From JBEKZQ01 sp049509675 (GTDB taxonomy: Bacteria; Planctomycetota; Planctomycetia; Pirellulales; Thermoguttaceae): DNA of 15,089 bases. Shown piece after piece: positions 6,845 through 13,276 of this stretch (positions are counted from its first letter, which is position 1; every line of letters begins with the position of its first letter). The translations under genes were made by a program, and so were the position numbers. The stretch is taken from the NCBI GenBank assembly GCA_049509675.1, contig JBEKZQ010000120.1, forward strand, positions 1 through 15,089, in the 5' to 3' direction. The notes beneath the pieces were generated by a model that had not been told where the DNA came from, did not search any database, and worked only from the letters and a program-made list of their open reading frames with translations.

Positions 6845-7063
6845 TCACTCGAACTCGCCGCGAGGCAGGCCTGATTGGCGAATGATGGATTGTAGTGTGC
6901 CGATGCAGAGCTCGGCATGATTCGGCACAGGGACGGTAATCGTTGTGCCGGGGAGCCGTTTCTGCATTACGACATGGCTGCCACGCTGACGGACCTCCAC
7001 AAACCCGTGGCGCAAGAGAATATCGCAAACCTGCCTTTCGGAAAGGACTCGGAGTCTACCCAA
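6845..7063 (-). CDS. hicA: HicA-family mRNA interferase toxin
   Basis: A 72-residue protein of the HicA (YcfA-like) family, a small double-stranded-RNA-binding-fold ribonuclease that cleaves mRNA and is neutralised by HicB. Family features visible: N-terminal 'LRVLSERQVCDILLRHGF' and 'VRQRGSHVVMQ', with the catalytic His at residue 30, then 'TITVPVPNHAEL' and 'GTLQSIIRQSGL' at the C-terminus. The start is TTG at 7063, overlapping the last codons of hicB by 8 bases, with GGAGG 6 nt upstream inside hicB. Translation is therefore probably coupled to that of the antitoxin. Gene order is antitoxin first, toxin second. The key His is intact, so the toxin is probably active. Confidence 0.88.
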   Translation of the reverse strand: MGRLRVLSERQVCDILLRHGFVEVRQRGSHVVMQKRLPGTTITVPVPNHAELCIGTLQSIIRQSGLPRGEFE

Positions 7064-7277
7064 AGGCGACCTCCAGCCGGGTCACGTACACTTCTTCGTG
7101 CAAACGCGCCTGAGTTTCTTCTGTCGAAGCGCTCTCCAAGAACAGCTCAATCGCTTCCCGAAGATTCTCGCGAGCGGCCTCGATTGTGCTTCCCTGACTG
7201 GCAATATCAAGTTCCGGACAGAGCGATGCGTACTTGTCGCCTTCGCGCTCAATAATCGCGGTAAGTTGCTTGATCAT
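7056..7277 (-). CDS. hicB: HicB-family antitoxin (short form)
   Basis: From ATG 7277 the protein has 73 residues and matches the HicB-like partial RNase H fold: 'LTAIIEREGDKYASLCPELD' followed by 'IASQGSTIEAARENLREAIELFLE'. It lacks a C-terminal HTH or ribbon-helix-helix DNA-binding domain, like many short HicB proteins, so autoregulation by DNA binding is not evident. The chosen ATG has GGGGA 8 nt upstream; a GTG at 7298 would add seven residues but has no ribosome binding site. It overlaps hicA by 8 bases. A plausible promoter lies about 40-70 bp upstream, so the pair is probably transcribed separately from the oxidoreductase genes before it. Confidence 0.87.
   Translation of the reverse strand: MIKQLTAIIEREGDKYASLCPELDIASQGSTIEAARENLREAIELFLESASTEETQARLHEEVYVTRLEVAFG
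7070..7074 (-). promoter_or_regulatory. Ribosome binding site for hicA within the hicB 3' end
   Basis: GGAGG on the minus strand, 6 nt before the TTG start of hicA at 7063. It supports the unusual TTG start and suggests translational coupling. Confidence 0.75.
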
Positions 7278-7318
7278 TACGTCTATCCCCGATTCCACGT
7301 TTCATGCCGCACGATCCA

Positions 7319-7347
7319 AGTGTACCGTTCTGGGCCATATTCTTCAA
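7319..7347 (-). promoter_or_regulatory. Candidate sigma70-like promoter for hicBA
   Basis: On the minus strand: -35 TTGAAG (7342-7347), 17-bp spacer, -10 TACACT (7319-7324). The predicted transcript would start near 7312, about 35 nt before the hicB ATG. Both hexamers match 4 of 6 consensus bases. Confidence 0.5.
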
Positions 7348-7367
7348 GGAAGCAGAACGACTGCGCT

Positions 7368-8663
7368 TCAGAAAGCCTTCGTTGCACCGGGGACGGCGGT
7401 GGGATAGTTGCCGGCGGCGTCGGGCCGCGCGAAACCGGCGCCTTCCAACGCATACTGCTCCGGGCCCAACCGCAGCGGCGAGGCCACCGCCTCCTGCCAA
7501 CTGACCGACTGGCCCGAGTACGTGGCCATGCGGCCCAGCACGGCCGTCATGCTGCTGGTGGCACCGTAGTCGCCCTCGCAGCGGTACGGGCCGCTGCCGC
7601 GGATGCTGGCCATCAGATCGTCGTGCTCCCGCTGGTACGGATTGCCGCCCTCAAAGCCCTTCGCCCGCAACTCGCGCGGGCCAAGCGCACCGGCGCCCCA
7701 CGCCCCCTCGCCCAGCGTCATGGCGCCCTTGGTGCCGTGGGCATTGTCGGACACGTGACTCCAGGTGTCGGGCTGTTGCCGGGCCTGGCAGTAGTGCCGC
7801 ACGCCGCCGGCGTACTCGAACTCGATCATGTGATGGTCCCAGATGTCGCCCGTGCCGGGGCCCACGCGGATCTGCCGGCCGCCCATGCCGTTGGCCCGCA
7901 GCGGAGGGCCGTCCATGATCCAGTTGGCCACGTCGATCTCGTGGCAGGCCTGCTCGACCAGGTGATCGCCCGAGAGCCAGCAAAACAAGTTCCAGTGGCG
8001 GACCTGGTACTCCATCTCGCTCATCTCGGCCGGTTTTAGCGTGCCGGCGCGGCCGCCCGGCATGTTGAAATAGGTGCGCAAAAGCAGGATGCGACCGATG
8101 GCGCCGTCGCGGATGGCCTTGATCTTTTCCAGGTAGTTCGGCTGATGGCGGCGCTGCAGGCCGACCACGACCGAGAGCTCTTGGGCCTTCGCCTCGCGGT
8201 TGGTCGCCAGGAGCAACCGGTAGCCGGGGGCGTCCACACAGCACGGTTTTTCCAGGAAGACGTGCTTGCCCGCGCGGACCGCGGCCGCATAGTGCAGCGG
8301 TCGGAAATGGGGCGGCGTGCTTAGGATCACCAGGTCGACGCCGGAGTCGATCACCCGTTGATAGGCATCGAAACCCAGGAAGCGCCGCTCCGGAGGCACG
8401 TCGATCCGCGGGCGCAGATCGTCGTATTTTGTCAGGTTCTTCAAACTGGTTTCCAGCCGCGGCCCGAAAAGGTCACCCATGGCCACCAGGCGGACCGGCC
8501 CCTTCGTGCTGAGTGCCTCGCGGCATGCGCCGGTGCCGCGGTTGCCGCAGCCGACGAACCCCAGGCGGATGGTATCGTCGCCGGCGGCATGCGCAGCCCG
8601 AGCAACGCTAAGGTTGGCCGCTAACCCGCTAGCGACGATCGCCGTTAATTGACGGTGCTTCAC
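7368..8663 (-). CDS. Exported Gfo/Idh/MocA-family oxidoreductase
   Basis: This 431-residue protein has a signal-peptide-like N-terminus (hydrophobic residues 6-21, 'ARAAHAAG' cleavage region) and then a Rossmann domain with dinucleotide motif 'GFVGCGNRG' (residues 35-43). The family 'EKP' motif lies at 138-140 ('FLEKPCCVD'), followed by a C-terminal alpha/beta domain ('YFNMPGGRAG', 'HWNLFCWLSGDHLVEQACHE', 'NWIMDG'). Members are NAD(P)-dependent sugar or polyol dehydrogenases, or hydrolases with bound NAD; planctomycetes have many exported paralogues. The substrate cannot be read from sequence. The start is GTG 8663, preceded by AAGGGGAT. Only 12 bp separate it from the stop of the upstream aldo-keto-reductase-like gene, so the two are probably an operon. 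A classical twin-Arg motif is not evident (KHRQL). Confidence 0.92.
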   Translation of the reverse strand: MKHRQLTAIVASGLAANLSVARAAHAAGDDTIRLGFVGCGNRGTGACREALSTKGPVRLVAMGDLFGPRLETSLKNLTKYDDLRPRIDVPPERRFLGFDAYQRVIDSGVDLVILSTPPHFRPLHYAAAVRAGKHVFLEKPCCVDAPGYRLLLATNREAKAQELSVVVGLQRRHQPNYLEKIKAIRDGAIGRILLLRTYFNMPGGRAGTLKPAEMSEMEYQVRHWNLFCWLSGDHLVEQACHEIDVANWIMDGPPLRANGMGGRQIRVGPGTGDIWDHHMIEFEYAGGVRHYCQARQQPDTWSHVSDNAHGTKGAMTLGEGAWGAGALGPRELRAKGFEGGNPYQREHDDLMASIRGSGPYRCEGDYGATSSMTAVLGRMATYSGQSVSWQEAVASPLRLGPEQYALEGAGFARPDAAGNYPTAVPGATKAF

Positions 8664-8675
8664 GTGATCATCCCC

Positions 8676-9605
8676 TTACGATGTCGCGCCGAAGCGGCGG
8701 ACAAACGCCGCGTCTTCGCCGGCCTGGTCGCTGTAGCGGTCGTAAATGCCCACGATCGCGCCGTCGCCGGGCTTGATCGCGGCAAAAGTTTCCCGAAACG
8801 CCTGCTCGACCCACTCGCGGCGCTCCGAGAGCCGGCCGGCGGCCAGGATCTTGAAGGCCAGGCAGGGCCGCTTCGTGTGCCCAATGGCCTGGAACATCCG
8901 CGGCGGATCGCTCTTGAGATACACCTCGCCCACCGGCAACGGCACGTGCCCGAGCAGCTTTTGCAGGTCGGCCTCGCTGCGGTGCCGTTGGTAGACGCAG
9001 GTCATGTAATAGTCCAGGTCCCAGCCTTTCGCTTCGATGGCGTCGACCACGTCGGGCATGTGCGTGGAAACGCCGGCCAGCAGTCCGGCGTCGTGAACGC
9101 GTTTCAGGTAATCGTGGACCTGGTCGAGCTTGCCGCTCTTGAACAACTGGTCGGTGGTTTCGCCATGATGGGCGATGCCAATGCAGCCGCCCTTGGCCAG
9201 CTTCTGGATAACGTCCTGGCTGCCGGCCTCGATGGTCAGAAAGAGCATCTTTCCGCCCGCATCCAGGTAGCGGTGATACAGATCGAGGTATTGAATGCCC
9301 GACTGCCAGGTATTGATTCCGGCGGCCTCGCAGCGGCGGAACGTCTGGAGGATCTGCTCCGGCGTGTAGTAGCGGCGCATCTCCTGGTTGACGAACGTGG
9401 AAAGATGGGAGCCGGCGCCGAAGGGGTTGTTGCCGCACACCAGCCGCGAGAGCTGATGCTTGCCGATGCGGATCATCGGCATTTTGTTCTCGCCGCCGGG
9501 CTGATCGGCCGCGGCCAGTTTTGCCGCGAGCACGGCCCCGGGCAGCGCGGCGGCCGCCGTGAGGAACTCGCGCCGCATGCAGCGGTGCAGGTCGAAAGGC
9601 CTCAT
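8676..9605 (-). CDS. Tat-exported aldo-keto-reductase-like TIM-barrel protein
   Basis: The product from ATG 9605 has 309 residues. The N-terminus 'MRREFLTAAAALPG' (from residue 10) is a twin-arginine-type signal with AxA-like cleavage region 'KLAAADQ'. The mature part starts 'MPMIRIGKHQLSRLVCGNNP' and continues with barrel-like units, 'AAGINTWQSGIQYLDLYHRY', 'LLAGVSTHMPDVVDAIEAKG' and 'VGIYDRYSDQAGEDAAFVRR', resembling aldo-keto reductases. The canonical Asp-Tyr-Lys-His catalytic set is not clearly identifiable, so it may be a divergent AKR or another TIM-barrel enzyme. ATG 9605 has GGAG 7 nt upstream; an open extension to 9716 lacks coding character. It is the first gene of a probable two-gene operon with the Gfo/Idh/MocA oxidoreductase, suggesting joint action on a sugar-like substrate outside the cytoplasm. 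Confidence 0.8.
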   Translation of the reverse strand: MRPFDLHRCMRREFLTAAAALPGAVLAAKLAAADQPGGENKMPMIRIGKHQLSRLVCGNNPFGAGSHLSTFVNQEMRRYYTPEQILQTFRRCEAAGINTWQSGIQYLDLYHRYLDAGGKMLFLTIEAGSQDVIQKLAKGGCIGIAHHGETTDQLFKSGKLDQVHDYLKRVHDAGLLAGVSTHMPDVVDAIEAKGWDLDYYMTCVYQRHRSEADLQKLLGHVPLPVGEVYLKSDPPRMFQAIGHTKRPCLAFKILAAGRLSERREWVEQAFRETFAAIKPGDGAIVGIYDRYSDQAGEDAAFVRRFGATS

Positions 9606-9712
9606 TTTCCAACTCCGTGGTTTTCTTGGATGTGCAGGACCCATCGTATATTGTCGTCGGAGCGAACTGCCGCCGCAAGAGGGCGACGCGCTGCCAAGGC
9701 TTTCCCGGGAGC

Positions 9713-9952
9713 TCAACTGCCGACGGGTTCTGGCTGTTTGCCCAGGGCCTGCTCAATCTGCCCGGCTACGCAGACCGCCAGATGATGGCCGGGCACGCGC
9801 TTGCCGGCCGTCACTCGTTTCCCATCGCCGCAGACAATGATAGTACTCGTGATGCGGCCGCTGGCCCACGCCTTTTTCCTTAACCAAGGTTCGTCGGGGT
9901 GGGCCAGCCGCGTGGAGCATTTCTCAGGCGTGCGACCATTAGCAGTGGCCAT
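9713..9952 (-). CDS. Small hypothetical protein downstream of arsR
   Basis: An open frame of 79 codons from ATG 9952 (an in-frame start at 9988 would overlap arsR). I do not recognise it. Third codon positions are GC-rich like real genes here. The segment 'HPDEPWLRKKAWASGRITST' resembles the N-terminal 'PDEPWLWR-DWA-G' stretch of some planctomycete membrane proteins, but no membrane segment follows; the rest is 'IIVCGDGKRVTAGKRV' and an ending 'GKQPEPVGS'. It lies 20 bp after the arsR stop on the same strand, so it may be cotranscribed. It could be a genuine small protein or the remnant of a larger one. Confidence 0.4.
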   Translation of the reverse strand: MATANGRTPEKCSTRLAHPDEPWLRKKAWASGRITSTIIVCGDGKRVTAGKRVPGHHLAVCVAGQIEQALGKQPEPVGS

Positions 9953-9972
9953 TAGCTTCTTTCGCGAGCCGA

Positions 9973-10347
9973 TCAAGACGACGGACAACAGCCGCCCGAT
10001 TTTCTAATTCTGGCCGCTCGGGCATTGTCCGCTTGCAGTTCGGGCACCTCGGTGAAGCACTTTTCCAAACACTCCAGCAGCTTGCAGTGGAAAGGCGTTT
10101 TGGGGGAAGCCAGAGAATAGTGGCTCCAAAGGCCCGACTTGCGGACCACGACCAGGTTGGCTTTCCGCAGATAGGCCAGGTGACGCGAAATGCGCGGCTG
10201 GGGAGCACGAAGGCTCGCCACGATGTCGCCCACGCACAGTTCTCCATCGCGCAGGACGTGCAGAATTCGCAGCCGCGTCCGGTCGGAGAACGCCCGGAAC
10301 ATCAGGTCGACCGTATCCTGAGCCTCGGTCGGCGTGGTCTTTGCCAT
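9973..10347 (-). CDS. ArsR-family winged-helix transcriptional regulator
   Basis: From ATG 10347 the protein has 124 residues and contains the ArsR/SmtB winged-helix core: 'FSDRTRLRILHVLRDGELCV', then 'LRAPQPRISRHLAYLRKANL' (recognition helix) and the wing 'VVRKSGLWSHYSL'. The family comprises dimeric repressors that dissociate from DNA on metal binding or another signal. Only one Cys is present in 'ELCVGD' (the ArsR arsenic site is typically CVC), plus a CC pair in the tail 'SGGCCPSS', so the ligand is uncertain. An open extension upstream to 10437 is rejected because it runs through a good promoter (10408-10437); ATG 10398 would be nearly leaderless. The start at 10347 has no Shine-Dalgarno. 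No arsenic-resistance gene is visible nearby. Confidence 0.87.
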   Translation of the reverse strand: MAKTTPTEAQDTVDLMFRAFSDRTRLRILHVLRDGELCVGDIVASLRAPQPRISRHLAYLRKANLVVVRKSGLWSHYSLASPKTPFHCKLLECLEKCFTEVPELQADNARAARIRKSGGCCPSS

Positions 10348-10407
10348 ACGCGGAGCGATGGAGCCGACGTTCGAGCAGCGTGGCGCCTTGGAACGCATGA
10401 TTTGTTT

Positions 10408-10437
10408 ACTGTAGCTTCGCGGGGAGGTTTCGGTCAA
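10408..10437 (-). promoter_or_regulatory. Candidate sigma70-like promoter for arsR
   Basis: On the minus strand: -35 TTGACC (10432-10437), 18-bp spacer, -10 TACAGT (10408-10413). The predicted transcript starts near 10401, about 54 nt before the chosen ATG at 10347. It argues against the longer arsR frame. Confidence 0.6.
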
Positions 10438-10577
10438 GGGCGCCCCTCACGCCACGCCCCTACCGCCACGGCGCTGCCGCGCCTGCCAGCAGCCGTCCTC
10501 GCCGGCGCCCTGGCGGGAAAGAAACTGGCCACCAGCGCCAGAGCGACGGAAATGCCCACCGCCAGCAGGGCCAGCAT
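10434..10577 (-). CDS. Tiny ORF encoding a single membrane segment
   Basis: This 47-codon open frame (ATG 10577) begins with a hydrophobic stretch, 'MLALLAVGISVALALVASFF', followed by 'PARAPARTAAGRRG'. The pattern of a final membrane helix then 'PAR-A-R' resembles the C-terminal end of FtsX/MacB-type permeases, so it could be a remnant of such a gene; it could also be a small membrane peptide or chance. It lies 30 bp after the stop of the cyclophilin gene, in the same frame and strand, and its TGA overlaps the -35 of the arsR promoter. No Shine-Dalgarno is visible. Confidence 0.25.
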   Translation of the reverse strand: MLALLAVGISVALALVASFFPARAPARTAAGRRGSAVAVGAWREGRP

Positions 10578-10607
10578 GGGCCAGAGTGTGTCTGACTGGC
10601 TTGGCCT

Positions 10608-11303
10608 TTAGCGGATGCGATGGGTCGACTTGATCAGCACCGCCTGGACCGGCACGTGTTCCAGCTTCTCGGTGTCGCGAACCGGGACCTGGGCGATCCG
10701 CTCCACGACATCCAACCCCTCGACCACTTCGCCGAAGACGCAGTAGCCGTATCCGTCCACCGTGCGATCCTTATGGTCCAACACCTGATTGTCGGCCAGA
10801 TTGACATAGAACGCCGAGGTGGCGCTGTTGACGTCATCGGGCAGGCGGGCCATCGCGATGGTGCCGCGGCGATTCTTCAAGCCGTTATGGGCTTCGTTGT
10901 AGATGGGAGTGCGGGCTTTTTTCTCCATTGCGTCCGGCGTAAATGCTCCCCCCAACGCCAACTTGGGATAGCCCGTCAACACCTGGTGAAAAATGGTCTG
11001 GTCATAGAAGTTGCTGGCGACATAGGAGAGGAAATTCTCGACCGTGACCGGGGCCTTTTCGGCGTCCAGACGCACGCTGAAGCTGCCCAGCGAAGTCTCG
11101 ATCGCCACGACCGGGTGCATGGGATCCTGGGCCGATTTTGCCGCCGGGCCGGAGTCCGCGGCAGCCTGCGCCGGTTGGCCTTCCGGACCATTGACCGCGG
11201 CCGGCGCCGATTGCGCCGCGTTGCCGCCCCGCTGGCAGCCGACAAGCGCCGAGAGTGTCAGGGTAATGACAAACGCTACGACGAGTTTCCCAGGGTTTCG
11301 CAC
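10608..11303 (-). CDS. Lipoprotein cyclophilin-type peptidyl-prolyl isomerase (PpiA-like) lacking the catalytic Arg
   Basis: From GTG 11303, with AAGGAGG 7 nt upstream, the protein has 231 residues. It has a lipoprotein signal ending in the lipobox 'LVGC' (Cys23), an Ala/Gly/Pro-rich linker to about residue 60, and a cyclophilin domain. The domain shows 'VTVENFLSYV', 'NEAHNGLKNRRGTIAMAR', 'NSATSAFYVNLADNQVLDH' and 'GYCVFGEVVEGLDVVERI', close to periplasmic PpiA. Cyclophilins catalyse cis-trans isomerisation of Xaa-Pro bonds; lipid anchoring would place this one at a membrane. The normally conserved catalytic Arg in 'FHRV' is Gln107 ('FHQVL'), and 'QGG' is 'LGG', so activity may be reduced or lost. 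A longer frame to 11411 exists but adds residues before the signal peptide and lacks a ribosome binding site. Confidence 0.9.
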   Translation of the reverse strand: MRNPGKLVVAFVITLTLSALVGCQRGGNAAQSAPAAVNGPEGQPAQAAADSGPAAKSAQDPMHPVVAIETSLGSFSVRLDAEKAPVTVENFLSYVASNFYDQTIFHQVLTGYPKLALGGAFTPDAMEKKARTPIYNEAHNGLKNRRGTIAMARLPDDVNSATSAFYVNLADNQVLDHKDRTVDGYGYCVFGEVVEGLDVVERIAQVPVRDTEKLEHVPVQAVLIKSTHRIR

Positions 11304-11310
11304 TGCTTTG

Positions 11311-11317
11311 CCTCCTT
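11311..11317 (-). promoter_or_regulatory. Ribosome binding site of the cyclophilin gene
   Basis: AAGGAGG on the minus strand, 7 nt before GTG 11303. It fixes the GTG start and places the lipoprotein signal at the true N-terminus. Confidence 0.85.
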
Positions 11318-11469
11318 GCTGGCAATCTCCAGACGTTCGTCCTTTGTTCCAGAGGCCCCTATCATTGCTGGAATGCCTGTTTTGTGCAATGTCGATTGAG
11401 GGCGAATGCACAGGAATTTGCGCGGGATGGAAAATCTAGGGGGATCCTGACCGCACGGCCTCGATATCT

Positions 11470-11498
11470 TTGGCAATACAGGCGGCAATCGGTAGAAT
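11470..11498 (+). promoter_or_regulatory. Strong sigma70-like promoter for the ABC-transporter locus
   Basis: -35 TTGGCA (11470-11475), 17-bp spacer, -10 TAGAAT (11493-11498); each hexamer matches 5 of 6 consensus bases. Transcription would start near 11505, giving a leader of about 33 nt to the GTG at 11538. Confidence 0.7.
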
Positions 11499-11537
11499 GA
11501 ACGGTGGCAGAAACCGAGACAACGCGGGAGTGAGGCA

Positions 11538-12431
11538 GTGGGCGGCCGTTGGCAAGGTACTACCGTGGTCTTGTTATGGCTTGCCGCCATGAGTTGGCTG
11601 GTGAGCCGCAAGGTATTACCGCCGCTCATGGTGGGGGAGCCCCCCAGCTACGCTACCATTTTGGCCTCTGACGCCGACCAGCCGCCGGTAGGCTGGACTT
11701 TGTCGCTCAACGGGCGGCGAATTGGCTGGGCTTTGAGCAGCACCGTGCGGCTGCCCAACGAAATGACCGAGGTGCGCAGTCGCGTGCATTTCAATCGCCT
11801 GCCGTTGGAGGAACTGACGCCCGCTTGGGTGCGAATCCTGTTGCGGCCGGGAGAACCGTCGGTTTCCAGCTTGGAAATGGAGGCCGAGAGCCTGCTGAGT
11901 TTCGATCCCCTGGGGCGGTTGGTGAGCTTTGATTCTTCGCTGCACGCCCGGCCTTTGCGCGACCTGCTCACCATGCGCGGGACCGTGGAAGGGACGCAAA
12001 TGAAACTGGCGATCCATTCGGGCGAGCTTTCCTACAACACGGAGTTCTACCTGCCGCCGAAGGCGATCCTGGCCGACAGCCTGTCGCCGCAGGCGCGCTT
12101 GCCGGGGCTCCGTGCCCGGCAAACCTGGACCGTGCCCTCGTATAATCCGATGCGTCCGCCCAACAGTCCCATGGAGATCCTCTTGGCCACGGTGGAAGGC
12201 CGCGAGACGACCGAGTGGAACGGCCGCCGCGAGGAGGCCTGGCTGGTGGTCTACCGCGACGATCCGGGCGCCGGCCGCGGCGGCGAGCGGGCCACGCGGG
12301 GGCGGCTCTGGGTGCGTCCCGACGGCACCGTCTTGCGGCAGCAAGTCATGGTGTTCGATTCCTTCCTCACGTTCGTACGCATGAGCGACGATCGAGCACG
12401 CAAGCTGGCGGCCGAGGCTCAGGACCCCTAG
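11538..12431 (+). CDS. Membrane-anchored protein of unknown function, first gene of an ABC-transporter locus
   Basis: A 297-residue protein starting at GTG 11538, with GGGAG 7 nt upstream and a strong promoter before it. The N-terminus has one membrane segment ('TTVVLLWLAAMSWLV', about residues 8-22). The rest is soluble and beta-rich, with 'GWTLSLNGRRIGWALS', 'VRSRVHFNRLPLEEL', 'SFDPLGRLVSFDSSL' and 'RGRLWVRPDGTVLRQQVMVF'. I recognise no catalytic motif. The repeated pattern of a measured outer-surface beta sheet loosely resembles lipid- or polymer-handling proteins, but this is speculative. It ends 35 bp before an ABC ATPase gene on the same strand, and a permease follows, so it is probably an accessory component of that transporter. 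Confidence 0.8.
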   Translation: MGGRWQGTTVVLLWLAAMSWLVSRKVLPPLMVGEPPSYATILASDADQPPVGWTLSLNGRRIGWALSSTVRLPNEMTEVRSRVHFNRLPLEELTPAWVRILLRPGEPSVSSLEMEAESLLSFDPLGRLVSFDSSLHARPLRDLLTMRGTVEGTQMKLAIHSGELSYNTEFYLPPKAILADSLSPQARLPGLRARQTWTVPSYNPMRPPNSPMEILLATVEGRETTEWNGRREEAWLVVYRDDPGAGRGGERATRGRLWVRPDGTVLRQQVMVFDSFLTFVRMSDDRARKLAAEAQDP

Positions 12432-12466
12432 TCCCCAATCCCCAATCCCTAATCCCTCGCCCGCCC
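12425..12466. repeat. C-rich heptamer array; complement has seven G-runs (G-quadruplex potential)
   Basis: Seven runs of 3-4 C occur between 12425 and 12466, including a 7-bp-period array CCCCAAT, CCCCAAT, CCCTAAT at 12433-12453. The complementary strand reads like telomeric DNA (GGGATTAGGGATTGGGG) and meets the usual four-run G-quadruplex pattern. It fills the 35-bp spacer and abuts the ATG of the ABC ATPase at 12467, leaving no Shine-Dalgarno. Confidence 0.75.
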
Positions 12467-13261
12467 ATGATCGAATTTGACGCCGTGCGCCGGACCTTCG
12501 GTCGGAAAGTGGCAGTCGATGGCCTGAGCCTGACCATCGGCGCCGGCGAAATCGTTGCGCTGTTGGGGTCCAACGGGGCGGGCAAGACGACGGCCATCCG
12601 CATGGCCGTGGGCCTGTTGCGACCCGATGCGGGCCGCGTGCGCGTCTGTGGTCACGATGTCGTGGCCGCCACGCAGGAGGCCACGCGCCTCATCGGCTAC
12701 GTGCCCGAGGAGGCCTTCCTGTACGACAAGCTCACCGGCCGGGAATTCCTGGAGTTCGCGGCCGAGCTGCGCGGGCTGGACCGGAACCTGGTCCGCACCC
12801 GCATCGCGCGGGAAAACGATCGCTTCGACCTGGGCGAGTTCCTCGACGAGTTGATGGAAACCTATTCGCACGGCATGAAGCAACGCCTGGTGTTCGCCTC
12901 GGCGCTGCTGCACGACCCGCGTGTGCTGGTGCTCGACGAGCCGATGGTGGGCCTCGACCCGCGCAGCGTGCGCGTGGTCAAGGACCTGTTGCGCGCCGAA
13001 GCCGGCCGCGGCACGGCGGTTCTCATGTCGACGCACACCTTGGCGGTGGCTGAGGAGATCGCGCATCGCATCGGGATCGTGGACCAGGGCCGCCTGGCTT
13101 TCCTGGGCACGCTGGCCCAACTGCGGCAGGAACTCTCGTCGCCACAGGCGGCGCTGGAACCATTGTTCCTGGAACTGACCGAGGGGCCGAGCAACGTGGA
13201 GCAGGTTGTCAAGGTCGCAAACGACGGCTCGCCCTCTCCCTCCGGGAGAGGGGGACCTTGA
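12467..13261 (+). CDS. ABC transporter ATP-binding protein
   Basis: A 264-residue ABC ATPase starting at ATG 12467 ('MIEFDAVRRTFG'). Walker A 'GSNGAGKTT' is at 34-42, the signature at 133-140 is the variant 'YSHGMKQR' (usually followed by Q/R-L), Walker B 'VLVLDEP' has Asp157 and Glu158, and the D-loop is 'GLDP'. The switch His is in 'MSTHTL'. It matches the CcmA/NatA/drug-export type of ATPase that works with an ABC-2-like permease. No Shine-Dalgarno is present; the spacer is a C-rich array. The C-terminus ends 'NDGSPSPSGRGGP', where the last residues are encoded by a dispersed CCCTCTCCC palindrome, so the native C-terminus may have been altered. The stop TGA (13259-13261) is followed in the same frame by the permease. 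Confidence 0.92.
   Translation: MIEFDAVRRTFGRKVAVDGLSLTIGAGEIVALLGSNGAGKTTAIRMAVGLLRPDAGRVRVCGHDVVAATQEATRLIGYVPEEAFLYDKLTGREFLEFAAELRGLDRNLVRTRIARENDRFDLGEFLDELMETYSHGMKQRLVFASALLHDPRVLVLDEPMVGLDPRSVRVVKDLLRAEAGRGTAVLMSTHTLAVAEEIAHRIGIVDQGRLAFLGTLAQLRQELSSPQAALEPLFLELTEGPSNVEQVVKVANDGSPSPSGRGGP
13232..13252. repeat. Palindrome CCCTCTCCC-TCC-GGGAGAGGG at the 3' end of the ATPase gene
   Basis: Perfect 9-bp stem with a 3-nt loop, inside the last codons of the ABC ATPase gene (encoding 'PSPSGRG'). It could act as an mRNA hairpin or be a dispersed element that replaced the original gene end. Confidence 0.75.
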
Positions 13262-13276
13262 ATCGGCGCCTCGGCG

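Noticed and set aside
4759..6918. A 719-codon open frame on the minus strand opposite the lipid enzyme and phosphoesterase
   Set aside because: It is antisense to two genes with clear motifs; its translation is rich in His, Arg, Gln and Gly without domain features, as expected for the shadow of GC-rich genes.
10348..10437. N-terminal extension of ArsR to 10437
   Set aside because: It would begin inside the -35 box of a good promoter and has no family-like sequence.
12433..12453. Heptamer array considered as a CRISPR array or true telomere
   Set aside because: Units are only 7 bp with no spacers, and the array is far too short and internal to be a chromosome end.
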